A DNA stretch of 64,000 bases from Clostridium bornimense (GCF_018917145.1 NZ_JAHLOD010000003.1:1-64000); one strand, 5' to 3'; counted from the first letter of the stretch, positions 9,406 through 18,874 are shown. Numbers and translations: made by a program. Notes: generated by a model from the letters alone, not told the origin.

Positions 9406-11079
9406 ATGAAAAGAGAAGTACCAGTTAAGAAAAATGAAGAATATATAATTGATATAAAAGGTTTTGGTCATGATGGTGAAGGTGTGGGTAAAGTGGATGA
9501 ATTTACACTATTTACACCAATGACTTTAAAAGGTGAAAAAGTTAAGGTAAAAGTAGTTAAGGTAAATAAAAACTTTGGTTTTGGAAAGTTGCAAGAAATA
9601 ATAGAGCCAAGTGAAAATAGGGAAGAACCAGTTTGTGAAAATTATTATAAGTGCGGAGGGTGCCAATTACAACATCTAAACTATAAAGGTCAATTAGAGT
9701 TAAAAAAGGAAAGAGTTAAAGATGTATTAGAAAGAATTGGTGGGTTCACCGTAGGAAAAGATATTGTATTAAATGATGTCATTGGTATGGAAGAACCTTA
9801 TAGATATAGAAATAAGGTTCAATTACCAGTTGGTGAAGATGAAAATGGTATAAAAATAGGATTCTATGCGAAAAAGAGTCATAGAATTATTGATATGGAT
9901 AAATGCTATATTCAAAATGAAGAGGGAGAGATTATCACAAAGCTTTTAAAAGAGTGGATGAGAATTGAAAAAGTTTCTGCTTATGATGAGAGTACTGGTG
10001 AAGGTATAGTAAGACATGTTATGGTTAGAAAAGGCTATAAAACTGGAGAAGTTATGGTAGTAATAGTAACAAATAAGAAGAAGGTTAATGGTCTTGATAA
10101 ATTAGCAGAAATTCTAAAGGAAAATATTGAAGGGTTAGTTTCTGTAATTCAAAATATTAATACAAAGAAGACAAATGTAATTTTAGGGTTAGAAAATAAA
10201 ATTATATGGGGAAAAGAAGATATTGAAGATTATATAGGTAAGTTTAAGTTCAAAATATCTCCATTATCATTTTTTCAAGTTAATCCTATTCAAACAGAAG
10301 TGTTATACAATAAAGCATTAGAATATGCTAATCTTACAGGAAATGAAGTAGTATTTGATGCTTATTGTGGTACAGGGACAATATCATTATTTTTAAGCCA
10401 AAAAGCGAAAAAGGTTTATGGTGTAGAAATAATAGATGAAGCAATTATAAAAGCAAGAGAAAATGCTGTGGAGAATAATGTGGATAACGTTGAGTTCTTT
10501 ACAGGAAAATGTGAAGAAGTAATTCCTAAAATTATAAAAAAAGGTGTAAAAGCTGATGTAGTTGTAGTAGATCCGCCAAGAAAAGGCTGTGAAGAATCAT
10601 TATTACATGCTATAACAGAAATAAATCCTAAGAGAATAGTATATGTAAGTTGTGATCCAGCAACTCTTGCTAGAGATCTTAAAATTTTAAGAGAACTGGG
10701 ATATATGGCAGAGGAAGTAACACCGGTAGATATGTTTCCTCATACTGCACATGTCGAGACAGTTGTTCTTTTGTCCCAACTGAAACAAAAGCCGGATGAT
10801 TACATTAATGTCACAATTGAACTTGATGATGTGGATATAACATCTGCAGAGACTAAGGCAACATATGATGAGATAAAGAAGTATGTGGCTGAACATAATG
10901 CCGGCATGAAGGTTTCCAATCTGTATATCTCACAGGTAAAGAGAAAATGCGGAATTGAGGTTGGAAAGAATTATAATTTACCTAAAAATGAAGATAGTAG
11001 GCAACCACAGTGTCCAGAAGATAAAGAGAGTGCAATTGTGGAGGCATTGAAGCATTTTAAGATGATTCAGAAGAACTAA
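9406..11079 (+). CDS. rlmD: 23S rRNA (uracil-5-)-methyltransferase RlmD, with foreign C-terminal tail
   Basis: SAM-dependent RNA m5U methyltransferase, 557 residues. In order: TRAM domain (about 5-65), a 4Fe-4S Cys cluster ([14 protein letters not shown]), the catalytic fold with [21 protein letters not shown] and the nucleophile in [13 protein letters not shown]. Normal family members end shortly after VETVVLL. Here about 100 residues follow ([16 protein letters not shown] ... EALKHFKMI) with different codon use (CCGG, GTC, GAG richer). Such tails are seen in Lachnospiraceae-type sequences, and the 3' end of rum genes is a known integration site for conjugative elements. The catalytic part looks intact and native. 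The switch lies near 10740-10790. Confidence 0.88.
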   Translation: MKREVPVKKNEEYIIDIKGFGHDGEGVGKVDEFTLFTPMTLKGEKVKVKVVKVNKNFGFGKLQEIIEPSENREEPVCENYYKCGGCQLQHLNYKGQLELKKERVKDVLERIGGFTVGKDIVLNDVIGMEEPYRYRNKVQLPVGEDENGIKIGFYAKKSHRIIDMDKCYIQNEEGEIITKLLKEWMRIEKVSAYDESTGEGIVRHVMVRKGYKTGEVMVVIVTNKKKVNGLDKLAEILKENIEGLVSVIQNINTKKTNVILGLENKIIWGKEDIEDYIGKFKFKISPLSFFQVNPIQTEVLYNKALEYANLTGNEVVFDAYCGTGTISLFLSQKAKKVYGVEIIDEAIIKARENAVENNVDNVEFFTGKCEEVIPKIIKKGVKADVVVVDPPRKGCEESLLHAITEINPKRIVYVSCDPATLARDLKILRELGYMAEEVTPVDMFPHTAHVETVVLLSQLKQKPDDYINVTIELDDVDITSAETKATYDEIKKYVAEHNAGMKVSNLYISQVKRKCGIEVGKNYNLPKNEDSRQPQCPEDKESAIVEALKHFKMIQKN

Positions 11080-11117
11080 AAAGAGTCTGATAAATCGGAA
11101 TTGACAGAGGTAATGAA

Positions 11118-11309
11118 ATGTTTGAAGAATTAGGAATTAGTTTTGACACAGCACTAATCGTCTTACTTGCATTATATTTTATAGTTAAGTGGGCGGTCAA
11201 AAATGGAATAAAAGAAGCCTATAGGGATATTACAGGGAAAGTCACTACCGAGTATATCGTGGCAGAACAAATATGTAACGAACTCGGTCTTAACGAAGAG
11301 GAAAAATAG
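11118..11309 (+). CDS. Small membrane protein of unknown function
   Basis: 63 residues: a hydrophobic helix (about 12-28, TALIVLLALYFIVKWAV) followed by a charged amphipathic tail ending in ELGLNEEEK. Not recognised with certainty. It follows rlmD by 38 bp and precedes the response regulator by 24 bp. Its last 40 bases recur, with only synonymous changes, after the ABC permease at 16548-16587, so a second copy of this gene apparently once existed there. It belongs to the acquired island by base composition. Confidence 0.6.
   Translation: MFEELGISFDTALIVLLALYFIVKWAVKNGIKEAYRDITGKVTTEYIVAEQICNELGLNEEEK
11270..11309 (+). repeat. Direct repeat, left copy, flanking the regulator/ABC cassette
   Basis: 40 bp encoding the C-terminal residues ICNELGLNEEEK plus stop. 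Identical at 37 of 40 positions to 16548-16587; the three differences are all synonymous. Confidence 0.85.
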
Positions 11310-11333
11310 TTAATAAAGAGAGGTGCATATGCT

Positions 11334-12023
11334 ATGCCAGGTATACTCGTGGTTGAAGATGATGAAAATTTAAATCGTGGAATTACATTTTCACTGAAAA
11401 AATCCGGATATGAGGTTTTTTCAGCAGAATCAGTGAAAAAAGCGAAAAGAATTGCAAGTGATAATAATGTGGATGTTACCATTTGTGATGTGAATCTTCC
11501 GGATGGGAATGGACTGGAATTTGTAAGGTGGATGAGATGCAATTATAATACATACATTATTTGTCTTACAGCACTAGATCAGGAGATGGATCAGGTCATG
11601 GGATATGAAGCAGGGGCAGATGATTATATTACAAAGCCGTTTAGTCTTTCGGTACTTCTTTTGAAAATAGAAGCACATTTCCGCCGCAGACAGGAGAAAA
11701 CGGAAGTCGGAAAGATGATTTCGGGAGATATCGTATTTATCGCAGGAGAAATGAAAGTCCTGATAAAGAGTCGTGAAATCAGTCTGACAAAAACGGAGTT
11801 GAAAATGCTGACTTTTTTTCTTCAGAATCCTAAACAGATTCTTTCAAAAACACAAATATTGAAAAATGTGTTTGATCTGGAAGGGGATTTTGTGGATGAA
11901 AATACAATCGCTGTCAATATCAGAAGACTCCGTGAGAAAATCGAAGACAATCCGGCTGCACCGGTCTATATAAAGAATATCAGAGGTCTTGGGTATATAT
12001 GGAATCAGGAGGTAAGGCAGTGA
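11334..12023 (+). CDS. Response regulator, OmpR/PhoB family
   Basis: 229 residues: receiver domain (1-120) with acidic pocket VVEDDEN, phospho-acceptor Asp52 (TICDVNLPDG), Thr in CLTALD and Lys in ITKPFS, then a winged-helix DNA-binding domain (about 130-226; LTKTELKMLTFF, VNIRRLREKIE, YIKNIRGLGYIW). It overlaps the kinase start by 4 bp (GTGA). Probably controls the ABC exporter two genes downstream. Codon use is richer in G/C than in the flanking Clostridium genes. Confidence 0.9.
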   Translation: MPGILVVEDDENLNRGITFSLKKSGYEVFSAESVKKAKRIASDNNVDVTICDVNLPDGNGLEFVRWMRCNYNTYIICLTALDQEMDQVMGYEAGADDYITKPFSLSVLLLKIEAHFRRRQEKTEVGKMISGDIVFIAGEMKVLIKSREISLTKTELKMLTFFLQNPKQILSKTQILKNVFDLEGDFVDENTIAVNIRRLREKIEDNPAAPVYIKNIRGLGYIWNQEVRQ

Positions 12024-13264
12024 CAAAGAGATATCGCAAGAAGATTACAGTAGTGCTCTCCTTGGTATTACCTGTCATATTATTGTTTGCAATATTAAAT
12101 TGCTTTACCACGTATGTGTTTTATGAAGATTATAAATATAAAATGAATCTTATGACAGAGATTGCTGCAAAGGAAGAATTTTATGGGCTGGATGCTGTTT
12201 CGGAATTGCTTAAGGATAAGGATATTGAAACTAACGAACAGGGAAGGCGATTATTGGAGCAATATGGATACTGGGGGAATAAAGGAAATGCATTTTATTC
12301 GCAATTCCGGCATCAGGTTATGGTGACCGGTGCTGTAAGCACTGTGATATGCGTGCTTCTTTTGACTTTTTTACTTTATTGGAAGAAAAAAGAAGATGCG
12401 TGTCATCAGAAAATTTTAGACCAGTTGGAAGAAATTCTGATAAGATTCCGTGAAAATAAATTTGATGATTTACTGAAAACGGAAAATCATGCAGAACTGG
12501 AAAAATTGAATGACCAGCTTGAAGCAATCGGACATCATATTCAGTTGATAAAGGAAGAAGCAAGGGCAGAAAAGGAGAACACGAAAGAAATGGTTTCTGA
12601 TATTTCTCACCAGTTAAAGACACCGGTTGCAGCTTTGGATACATGTTTTAGTGTGCTGATGCAGAATGACTTAAGTGCCACAGAACAGGAGGAGTTTCGT
12701 ATCCGTTGTCGGAGTGCTCTGGATGGACTGGAGACATTATTGCAGTCGCTTCTTGAAATATCCAAGATGGAAACTGGACTGATTCAGATTAATAAGAAAA
12801 AACTTCCGCTTATGGATACTGTCATATCTGCTGTGAACCGCACTTATCCTAAAGCGGATGAGAAAGAAATTGAATTCGTTTTTGACTATGAAAAAGAGCT
12901 GGAAACATGCACGATTATGCAGGATAAAAGGTGGCTTGGTGAAGCTGTGATCAACGTTCTGGATAATGCGGTCAAGTACAGTCCGTGTGGTTCAAAAATA
13001 TTTATCCGGTTACAAAAAAGAAACTATCTTGTAAGAATGGAAATTGAGGATCAGGGAATTGGTATTCCGCAGAATGAGTATCACAAAATTTTTCAACGAT
13101 TTTACAGAGGAAGTTCCAAGGAGGTCATGGAAAAGAGTGGTACAGGAATCGGACTTTTTCTATCGAGAGAAATTATCGAAAAACACGCAGGTACGATTAC
13201 GGTAACCTCCGGCAAAAAGAAAAAAGGAAGCATGTTTGTGATTCAATTACCATATGTTGGTTAA
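12020..13264 (+). CDS. Sensor histidine kinase
   Basis: 414-residue membrane kinase: TM1 (about 8-34), an outside segment of about 60 residues, TM2 (about 92-113), a short HAMP-like coil, the H-box ISHQLKTPVAAL with His197, and a C-terminal ATPase domain with N box (VINVLDNAVKYS), G1 (EDQGIGIP) and G2 (SGTGIGLFLS). I start at the GTG at 12020, 8 bp after AGGAGG and overlapping the regulator stop; an ATG at 11999 lies upstream of that ribosome site. With the neighbouring ABC exporter this resembles peptide-antibiotic sensing modules, but the signal is not shown by the sequence. Confidence 0.88.
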   Translation: MTKRYRKKITVVLSLVLPVILLFAILNCFTTYVFYEDYKYKMNLMTEIAAKEEFYGLDAVSELLKDKDIETNEQGRRLLEQYGYWGNKGNAFYSQFRHQVMVTGAVSTVICVLLLTFLLYWKKKEDACHQKILDQLEEILIRFRENKFDDLLKTENHAELEKLNDQLEAIGHHIQLIKEEARAEKENTKEMVSDISHQLKTPVAALDTCFSVLMQNDLSATEQEEFRIRCRSALDGLETLLQSLLEISKMETGLIQINKKKLPLMDTVISAVNRTYPKADEKEIEFVFDYEKELETCTIMQDKRWLGEAVINVLDNAVKYSPCGSKIFIRLQKRNYLVRMEIEDQGIGIPQNEYHKIFQRFYRGSSKEVMEKSGTGIGLFLSREIIEKHAGTITVTSGKKKKGSMFVIQLPYVG

Positions 13265-13272
13265 ATTTTAAG

Positions 13273-13316
13273 TGAGCAGAAATCTTACAATTCTGTAAGA
13301 TTTCTGCTCGTTTTTT
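13273..13316 (+). terminator. Intrinsic terminator after the kinase
   Basis: GAGCAGAAATCTTACA, a 4-base loop, then the exact complement and GTTTTTT. It separates the two-component genes from the ABC genes, so the latter probably have their own promoter in 13317-13430, although I see no clean -35/-10 pair there. Confidence 0.9.
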
Positions 13317-13441
13317 GAAAGTGAAATGAAAGATTGTCCTGATACAATTTGGATGTAGGTTGAAAAATGACCAAATATATAAACAGGCAAAGAAAGCGTG
13401 CTGAAAAGGTACGCTTTACAGAATTGAAAAGGAGGCAACAC

Positions 13442-14116
13442 ATGAGTGTGATATTAGAAACCAAGCAGCTTTGTAAGTTTTATGGCGCAGGTGAGAATCA
13501 GGTCAAAGCGGTCAATCAGGTGGACATTCAGATTGAGCAGGGAGAATTTGTCGCAATTGTTGGAAAGTCAGGTTCCGGTAAAAGTACATTACTTCATATG
13601 CTTGGAGGGCTAGACACCCCGACAAAAGGCAGTGTTACTTTAGCAGGGAAAGATTTATACAGGATGAAGGAAGATGCCCTTGCTGTTTTCCGCAGAAGAA
13701 AAATCGGATTTGTTTTTCAGGCATTTAATCTGGTTTCATCTGTTAATGTCTGGGAAAATATTGTACTGCCACTGGGGCTGGATGGAAGAAAAGTGGATGA
13801 ATCGTATGTAAATGATATTATTGCAACTCTGGGGATTGAAAACCGGATTTATAATCTGCCAAATCAGTTATCCGGAGGACAGCAGCAGAGAGTAGCAATT
13901 GCAAGAGCACTGGTGAATCGTCCGGAAATTATATTTGCAGATGAGCCGACAGGCAATCTTGATTCTAAGACCAGTGATGAGGTAATCGCTCTGCTTAAGA
14001 TGACAGCAAAAAAATATGGACAGACAATTGTAATGATTACCCATGATGACGAAATTGCACAGGTCGCTGACCGTATTCTGGTGATTGAGGACGGACAGGT
14101 GGTGGATTTCAGATGA
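13442..14116 (+). CDS. ABC transporter ATP-binding protein (MacB/LolD/BceA type)
   Basis: 224-residue ATPase: Walker A GKSGSGKST, Q-loop FVFQAFNL, signature LSGGQQQR, Walker B IIFADEPTGNLD and the switch His in MITHD. The EPTGNLDSKT stretch is typical of the LolD/MacB/BceA subfamily that works with FtsX-domain permeases and moves peptides or lipids. Start chosen at the ATG at 13442 behind AGGAGG; the longer in-frame version has no ribosome site. The stop overlaps the permease start by 4 bp. Confidence 0.92.
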   Translation: MSVILETKQLCKFYGAGENQVKAVNQVDIQIEQGEFVAIVGKSGSGKSTLLHMLGGLDTPTKGSVTLAGKDLYRMKEDALAVFRRRKIGFVFQAFNLVSSVNVWENIVLPLGLDGRKVDESYVNDIIATLGIENRIYNLPNQLSGGQQQRVAIARALVNRPEIIFADEPTGNLDSKTSDEVIALLKMTAKKYGQTIVMITHDDEIAQVADRILVIEDGQVVDFR

Positions 14117-16542
14117 AGACAATAAGCAGGATTGCATATAGCAATGACAAAAGGAACAGGACAAGAAGTATACTGATCATGATGGCAATCTGTCTGACCA
14201 CGATGCTGCTTGTTATCATCAGTACTGTGGGAAATGGGGTAATTCATTTACAGAAAAGTCAGGCGGCAAGCTCATACGGAAGTAACTACGGCCTGTTTAT
14301 CGCCGCAGATGGTACGCAATTAAAAGAAGTGGAACGCAGAGCTGAGATATCTGATATCGGCATCATGTGTACGGAGGGCATCCTGAAAGGAAATGAAAAT
14401 GGCGGCTTTGTCAGTGCGGATGAAACGGTCAGGAAAATGCTTCCCTATAATCAGGAATATGTGTTGAAGGAAGGTACCTATCCGGAAAAGGTGCAGGAAA
14501 TTGCCGCAGGACGCGCTTTCTTTGATGCAGTGGGATACCATGATGTAAAGGTCGGAGACACCGTAACATTGGAGTACCGTTCCGGCATGCAGTCGGAATA
14601 CGCACCGGTGGAATTTACTGTAAGCGGGATTTTATATGACCGGGATGAATATACCATCGAGGCTTCCTATGTTGTATTCGGTTCGCAGGATTTTTATAAT
14701 GAGCGTGTTGCGGAGGGTGACAGGCAATATAATATCTATTTTACCTTGAGCGATTCTGCAAATGTATCTATGAATAATGTTGCGCCTGTTATAAAAGAAA
14801 TCGCGGATTCCTGCGGCATTGACCAGAAAAACGTGATCATCAATGACCTCTACCTGCAGTGGGTATTGCAGCCGAGCTATGAAATGATTGTGGTTTGTGG
14901 AACCCTGATCCTCGGAATCGTGCTGTTTTCCGTTGTGGTCATTTATAATATCTTCCAGGTCGGGATCGCCCAGAAGGTTCAGGAGTACGGAAAAATCAAG
15001 GCGCTGGGTGCAACCAGAAAGCAGATGAAGCAGTTGATCTTTCGTGAGGGCATTCTTCTGGCGGTTCCTTCGATACCGCTGGGGCTGCTGTTTGGTTTCC
15101 TGATTGCAAAAGTCAGCTTCAACTGGCTGGTGGAGCAGGGAAATCTGGTATCGTCCGGAATCAAGAACCATCAGGTGCCTCTGTTTTCACTGACAATTAT
15201 GCTCATCTGCATTTTTGTATCGTTTCTTACGGTCGTTTTGGCTCTGCGCAAACCCATGAAAATTGTTTCACGGATTTCACCCATCGAAGCGACACGGTAT
15301 CTTGACGGCTCCAAAACGCAAAAACAGGGCAGACGAAAAGGCAGAAAAGATGTCACCGTTTTCTCCATGGCAATGGCAAATGTGACAGGCAATCCGAAAA
15401 GAACCATTGCTACGATTCTTACCATGGGGCTTTCCTGTGTATTGTTTGTAATTATCTCTAATTATGTTGGGAATATTGACACGGAGCACGAGGCGCGGAT
15501 TGCAATCAACCATGGACAATTTGAGTTGCAGCTGGATTATTCCCAGAATTATGATGAAGCCTATTCGGAGAATAATCTGGACACAATCCTACAGAACAAC
15601 CCACTGAATGATTCTTTGATTAAAGAAATCAAATCCATCCCCGGTGTAACGGATGTACTGACGAGAGAAATCGTCTCTGCAGATTTGAACGGAACAAAAT
15701 TTCCGGTTGCAATCGTAAATCAAGAGGATTTTGAAATGATGCGCGGGGATGGCGATATCGGTTCCATGGACTATGCACAGGCTGTCAAAAACGGGGATGT
15801 TTTCTTTGGCTGGTCCATGTGGATGGAAGCTGACGGGTATTCTGCGGGTGCACCGATTACATTCAACTTTGATAACGGAAGCGGAACCTATACCTATCAT
15901 GGAAAAATCGCAGGCTCCTTTGTAAGCGCGGACACTTATCTGGTCATTCCGGAAGAAGTATACCGCTCTGTAAATCCGAAAGGGACATCTTATGGATACC
16001 TGTGGGTGGATTGTGCTAAAAAAGATGTGGCATCTGTAGAGCAAAGCCTGAATGACCTGCTCTCCGATACTTCTCATATCAAGCTGAACACCTATCACGC
16101 AGAATTGCAAACCGCAGAATACGCAAGCCGTATGATGAAGCTTGGCTGCTATCTGTTCATGGCAATTGTCGGTCTCATTGGGTTTATGAATCTGGCAAAC
16201 ACCATGATCATCAATATCACCACGAAGAAGCAGGAATACGGTGTGCTGCAAGCGGTAGGCATGACCAATAAGCAGTTGAATCTGAGCTTACAAATACAGG
16301 GCTTGATTTTTACGGTTGGCACCATCTGCGTCGCACTTGCTGCCGGTCTGCCCCTTGGCTATGCACTGTTTTCCTATGCGAAGCATAATGGGATTTTTGG
16401 AATGAACGTTTATCACGTTCCTCTTATCCCGATTCTTGTTATGATTCTTCTGGTTGGTATTCTACAAATTGTGCTTTCCTGTGTTTTAAGCAGTAATCTG
16501 AAAAAGGAAACGCTGGTAGAAAGAATAAGGTATCAGGGATAG
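14113..16542 (+). CDS. ABC transporter permease with two FtsX domains
   Basis: 809-residue membrane protein. Layout: TM near 17-40, a large outside domain to about 250, three TMs (about 255-375; QEYGKIKALGATRKQMK between them is the FtsX signature), a second N-terminal-type TM near 430, a second outside domain to about 670, and three more TMs with the matching QEYGVLQAVGMTNKQL motif. This is a fused double-FtsX exporter or effector, partner of the ATPase upstream. Likely role: resistance to or export of peptides, judged from the adjacent two-component system. The 40-bp repeat follows 5 bp after the stop. G/C-rich codons mark it as acquired. Confidence 0.88.
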   Translation: MKTISRIAYSNDKRNRTRSILIMMAICLTTMLLVIISTVGNGVIHLQKSQAASSYGSNYGLFIAADGTQLKEVERRAEISDIGIMCTEGILKGNENGGFVSADETVRKMLPYNQEYVLKEGTYPEKVQEIAAGRAFFDAVGYHDVKVGDTVTLEYRSGMQSEYAPVEFTVSGILYDRDEYTIEASYVVFGSQDFYNERVAEGDRQYNIYFTLSDSANVSMNNVAPVIKEIADSCGIDQKNVIINDLYLQWVLQPSYEMIVVCGTLILGIVLFSVVVIYNIFQVGIAQKVQEYGKIKALGATRKQMKQLIFREGILLAVPSIPLGLLFGFLIAKVSFNWLVEQGNLVSSGIKNHQVPLFSLTIMLICIFVSFLTVVLALRKPMKIVSRISPIEATRYLDGSKTQKQGRRKGRKDVTVFSMAMANVTGNPKRTIATILTMGLSCVLFVIISNYVGNIDTEHEARIAINHGQFELQLDYSQNYDEAYSENNLDTILQNNPLNDSLIKEIKSIPGVTDVLTREIVSADLNGTKFPVAIVNQEDFEMMRGDGDIGSMDYAQAVKNGDVFFGWSMWMEADGYSAGAPITFNFDNGSGTYTYHGKIAGSFVSADTYLVIPEEVYRSVNPKGTSYGYLWVDCAKKDVASVEQSLNDLLSDTSHIKLNTYHAELQTAEYASRMMKLGCYLFMAIVGLIGFMNLANTMIINITTKKQEYGVLQAVGMTNKQLNLSLQIQGLIFTVGTICVALAAGLPLGYALFSYAKHNGIFGMNVYHVPLIPILVMILLVGILQIVLSCVLSSNLKKETLVERIRYQG

Positions 16543-16547
16543 CAAGT

Positions 16548-16587
16548 AATATGTAATGAACTAGGTCTTAACGAAGAGGAGAAATAG
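16548..16587 (+). repeat. Direct repeat, right copy: 3' end of a lost small-protein gene
   Basis: Matches 11270-11309 at 37 of 40 positions and encodes the same peptide tail ICNELGLNEEEK plus stop. No start or upstream part is present, so this is the remnant end of a second copy of the 63-residue gene. Confidence 0.8.
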
Positions 16588-16646
16588 ATACTTTCCAGAT
16601 TTGTATGTATGGTAAATCTAAACTGTATTTTAGCAATATTTCCTGA

Positions 16647-16842
16647 GTGGGGGCAGAAAGTGCCCCCACTTTCACTATTTGGGGGCGAAAAGCGCCCCCC
16701 GGAATTCAAAAATGGCTCCATTTTGCGCCCCCTGTTTTTTAAAATCTGGCATCTAAACAAGATTACAATGAAATCAGAACATAAAAAGTGGGGGCAAAAA
16801 GCGCCGTCAAAATCATAAAGTGGGGGCGGAAAGCACCCCCAC
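16647..16842. repeat. Cluster of GGGGGC palindromes
   Basis: Five related units in 200 bp: perfect hairpins GTGGGGGCA-GAAAG-TGCCCCCAC (16647-16669) and GTGGGGGC-GGAAA-GCACCCCCAC-like (16820-16842), GGGGGCGAAAAGCGCCCC (16681-16698), and half sites at 16721-16733 and 16788-16805. The composition is foreign to the surrounding genome. They may be binding or end sites of a mobile element. The rest of 16588-17146 holds no gene I can support; it includes a hairpin-like AAGGGAAAAATCCCTT near 16865. Confidence 0.75.
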
Positions 16843-17146
16843 ATATAATAAACAAAGGGTTCAAGGGAAAAATCCCTTGCTAGAACAGCATTTGGATGGA
16901 GACATCTCTAATGCGTATCTAGCCGTCGCCGGGGACTAATATATAAGAAGGAATATTGTTTGAGCAGGAAAAGACATAGAAGACTCTGGTTATATCGCAG
17001 GATATGTGCCTTGAAAGAATTGATTTGCGATAGATAGAAATATTTGAAAACTACCATTCAGTAAAATCTATTCCATTTTAGTAAGTCTTGAGATAAAATA
17101 TGTTCTGTGAATTATTCACAAGATAATATTTTGAGGAGGCTTGGCA

Positions 17147-17350
17147 ATGAACAAGGATTTTGAACGTTGCTGCAGCTTTCTTGCAGACATGATCATTAAA
17201 TATGCACCAGAGATAAGAGATGAAGTAGAGATGTGTATGATGATCAAGGATTCCATTGATGACGAGAAAGCTAATAGGCAGAAACAATTTGACAGGTTCT
17301 GTTATTACTTAGGCGGAGTAAAACAGCTTCTGGACGAAAAGACTGCTTAG
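17147..17350 (+). CDS. Small hypothetical protein of the island
   Basis: 67 residues, acidic and Cys/Met-containing (FERCCSFLADMIIKYAPEI, then a YYLGGVKQLL tail), predicted mostly helical. The ATG at 17147 lies 7 bp after GAGGAGG. Not recognised. Its codon use and position between the palindrome cluster and the IS remnant suggest it is part of the acquired island rather than the core chromosome. Confidence 0.5.
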   Translation: MNKDFERCCSFLADMIIKYAPEIRDEVEMCMMIKDSIDDEKANRQKQFDRFCYYLGGVKQLLDEKTA

Positions 17351-17392
17351 GCAACCGGCGTCCTGCGGATAATTGGTCTTACGTCAATATAT

Positions 17393-18459
17393 TGGACACA
17401 AAAAGTCAAACTTTTTTTATTATACACTTCTAGCTGATAGCTCACATTGTTCTGGAGTCATGTAATTTATAGCTGAATGTAGTCTTCTTCTGTTATATCA
17501 TCCTTCTATGTATTTAAATATAGCTATTTTAGCTTCTTCGAAGGTACGGTAAGTATTTCTATATACTTCTTCTTTTTTTATTGATGAATGAAAAGATTCT
17601 ATACAAGCATTATCATAAGGACATCCTTTTTTACTAAAGGATTGTACAATACTAAATTCCTTACATAAATCTTTTAAATCATTACTAGTATATTGAGATC
17701 CTAAATCACTATGAAATATTAATTTATTATCTTTATGAGGATTTTGATTGTGATAAGCTCTCTTTAGAGCTTTAATAACTAAATCATCTGTCATTTTTTT
17801 ACCGAAAGCATAGCCAATAATTTTTTTAGAATATAAGTCAAGTATAGAAGCTAGATAACACCAACCATCTTGTGTAGTATGAATATATGTAATATCTCCA
17901 ACCCATTTTTAATTAATGGAAGTAGTGGTAAAATCTCTTTTTAAAACGTTTTCTAAACCATCTTTTACTTTCTTATTTGAATGAGGTTTATATTTTTTAC
18001 AGTTATTGCATAAAGCCCGAGTTCAGACATTTTTCTTTGAACTCTTTTCAATGAAACAGTAAAGCCTTCTGTGCTAAGTATATAATGAATTCTAGGTGCT
18101 CCATATATACCTTTATTAGATTTATATATTCTTATAATAGCTGCTTTTAATTCCTCATTTTCTATTTCTCTTGCAGATTTAGTTTTATCAAAAGATTTAT
18201 AATATGTACTTCTGGCTACGCCTAAAACGGTGCACATAGTCTTAATATCATGATTGCTTTTATTAGCATTTATAAATTCTATTACTTGTTCTAATTTCTT
18301 GTTGCAAATATGGCCATAGCTTTTTTTAATATTTCATTTTCCTCTTTAAGTCTACTATCATATCCTTATATTCTTGATCATATCTTCTGCCCTTTCCCAT
18401 AATGGACACATCTTTTCTTAACTAAATAATATTTTACTTAGTTCGATTTAATGTGTCCA
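17393..18459 (-). mobile_element. IS3-type element, decayed and shortened
   Basis: Bounded by the inverted ends TGGACACA (17393-17400) and TGTGTCCA (18452-18459). Inside is a broken OrfB plus the tail of OrfA (EENEILKKAMAIFA). At 1067 bp it is shorter than a complete IS3/IS150 element, with most of OrfA missing. No clear target duplication flanks it. Confidence 0.75.
17420..18237 (-). pseudogene. IS3/IS150-type transposase OrfB, inactivated
   Basis: Read leftwards from 18237 (MCTVLGVARSTYYK) to the natural stop at 17420 it gives a typical IS3 OrfB: HTH_21-like GIYGAPRIHYIL, then the DDE integrase core (KWVGDITYIH, DLYSKKIIGYA, FHSDLGSQYTS, and ACIESFHSSIKKE). Three lesions kill it: a one-base deletion in an A run near 18000, an in-frame TAA at 17909-17911 where Gln is expected, and TGA at 17498-17500 where Trp is expected (EGWYNRRRLHSA). 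Confidence 0.88.
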
Positions 18460-18590
18460 CTACTTTATACTAACATCAAATTTAATCTTTTCTTCTGGAG
18501 AATATTTATTCATACAAAAGCTCCCTCCTAGATAAACAGTTTTATTATTTCAACTGTCTACCTAAAAGGGAGCATATCATAGATCGCCCT
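18460..18590 (-). mobile_element. 5' fragment of a second IS3-type element
   Basis: Reading leftwards: an end-like TGATATGCTCCCTTTTAGG with TAGACAGTT, a GGAGGGAG ribosome site, and an ATG at 18513 starting MNKYSPEEKIKF, the usual start of an OrfA. It is cut after about 17 codons, directly at the edge of the element at 17393-18459, so that element or a deletion truncated it. The bases from 18591 to 18736 hold nothing else I can identify. Confidence 0.65.
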
Positions 18591-18736
18591 ATCGGGATAT
18601 TTTAATATATTTTTTAATTAATAAAAGGTACCAAAACTTTGACACTTACACAGCTTCATATTATTATGGACCACTAAAACCTGAACAATAGAACTTGATT
18701 TGTTAGTAAATTGATGATATAGTAACTTTTGAAAAT

Positions 18737-18822
18737 AGGGGAGCTCACAAGTTAGTGGGCTGAGAGTAGGCTGAAGGTCTTGACCCTTAACCTGATTTGG
18801 ATAATGCCAACGTAGGAATATA
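18737..18822 (+). promoter_or_regulatory. TPP riboswitch
   Basis: Contains the conserved THI-box elements in order: GGGGAGC, GGGCTGAGAG, GACCCTTAACCTGAT, GGATAATGCC, AACGTAGG. It controls thiM and thiD downstream through the terminator at 18840-18874. Confidence 0.96.
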
Positions 18823-18839
18823 TTATGACGTACTTTTAC

Positions 18840-18874
18840 GCGGATATACTCACTTTGGTATATCCGTTTTTTGA
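18840..18874 (+). terminator. TPP riboswitch expression-platform terminator
   Basis: CGGATATAC pairs with GTATATCCG and is followed by TTTTTT, 30 bp before the thiM start. Expected to form when TPP is bound. Confidence 0.9.

Noticed and set aside
13315-13348. Promoter TTGAAA / TACAAT before the ABC ATPase
   Set aside because: The spacing is 22 bp, too long for a sigma-A promoter, so the true start site is undetermined.
13864-16251. Long minus-strand open frames across the ABC transporter genes
   Set aside because: They are shadows of the strongly supported plus-strand ATPase and permease genes, caused by the higher G/C content.
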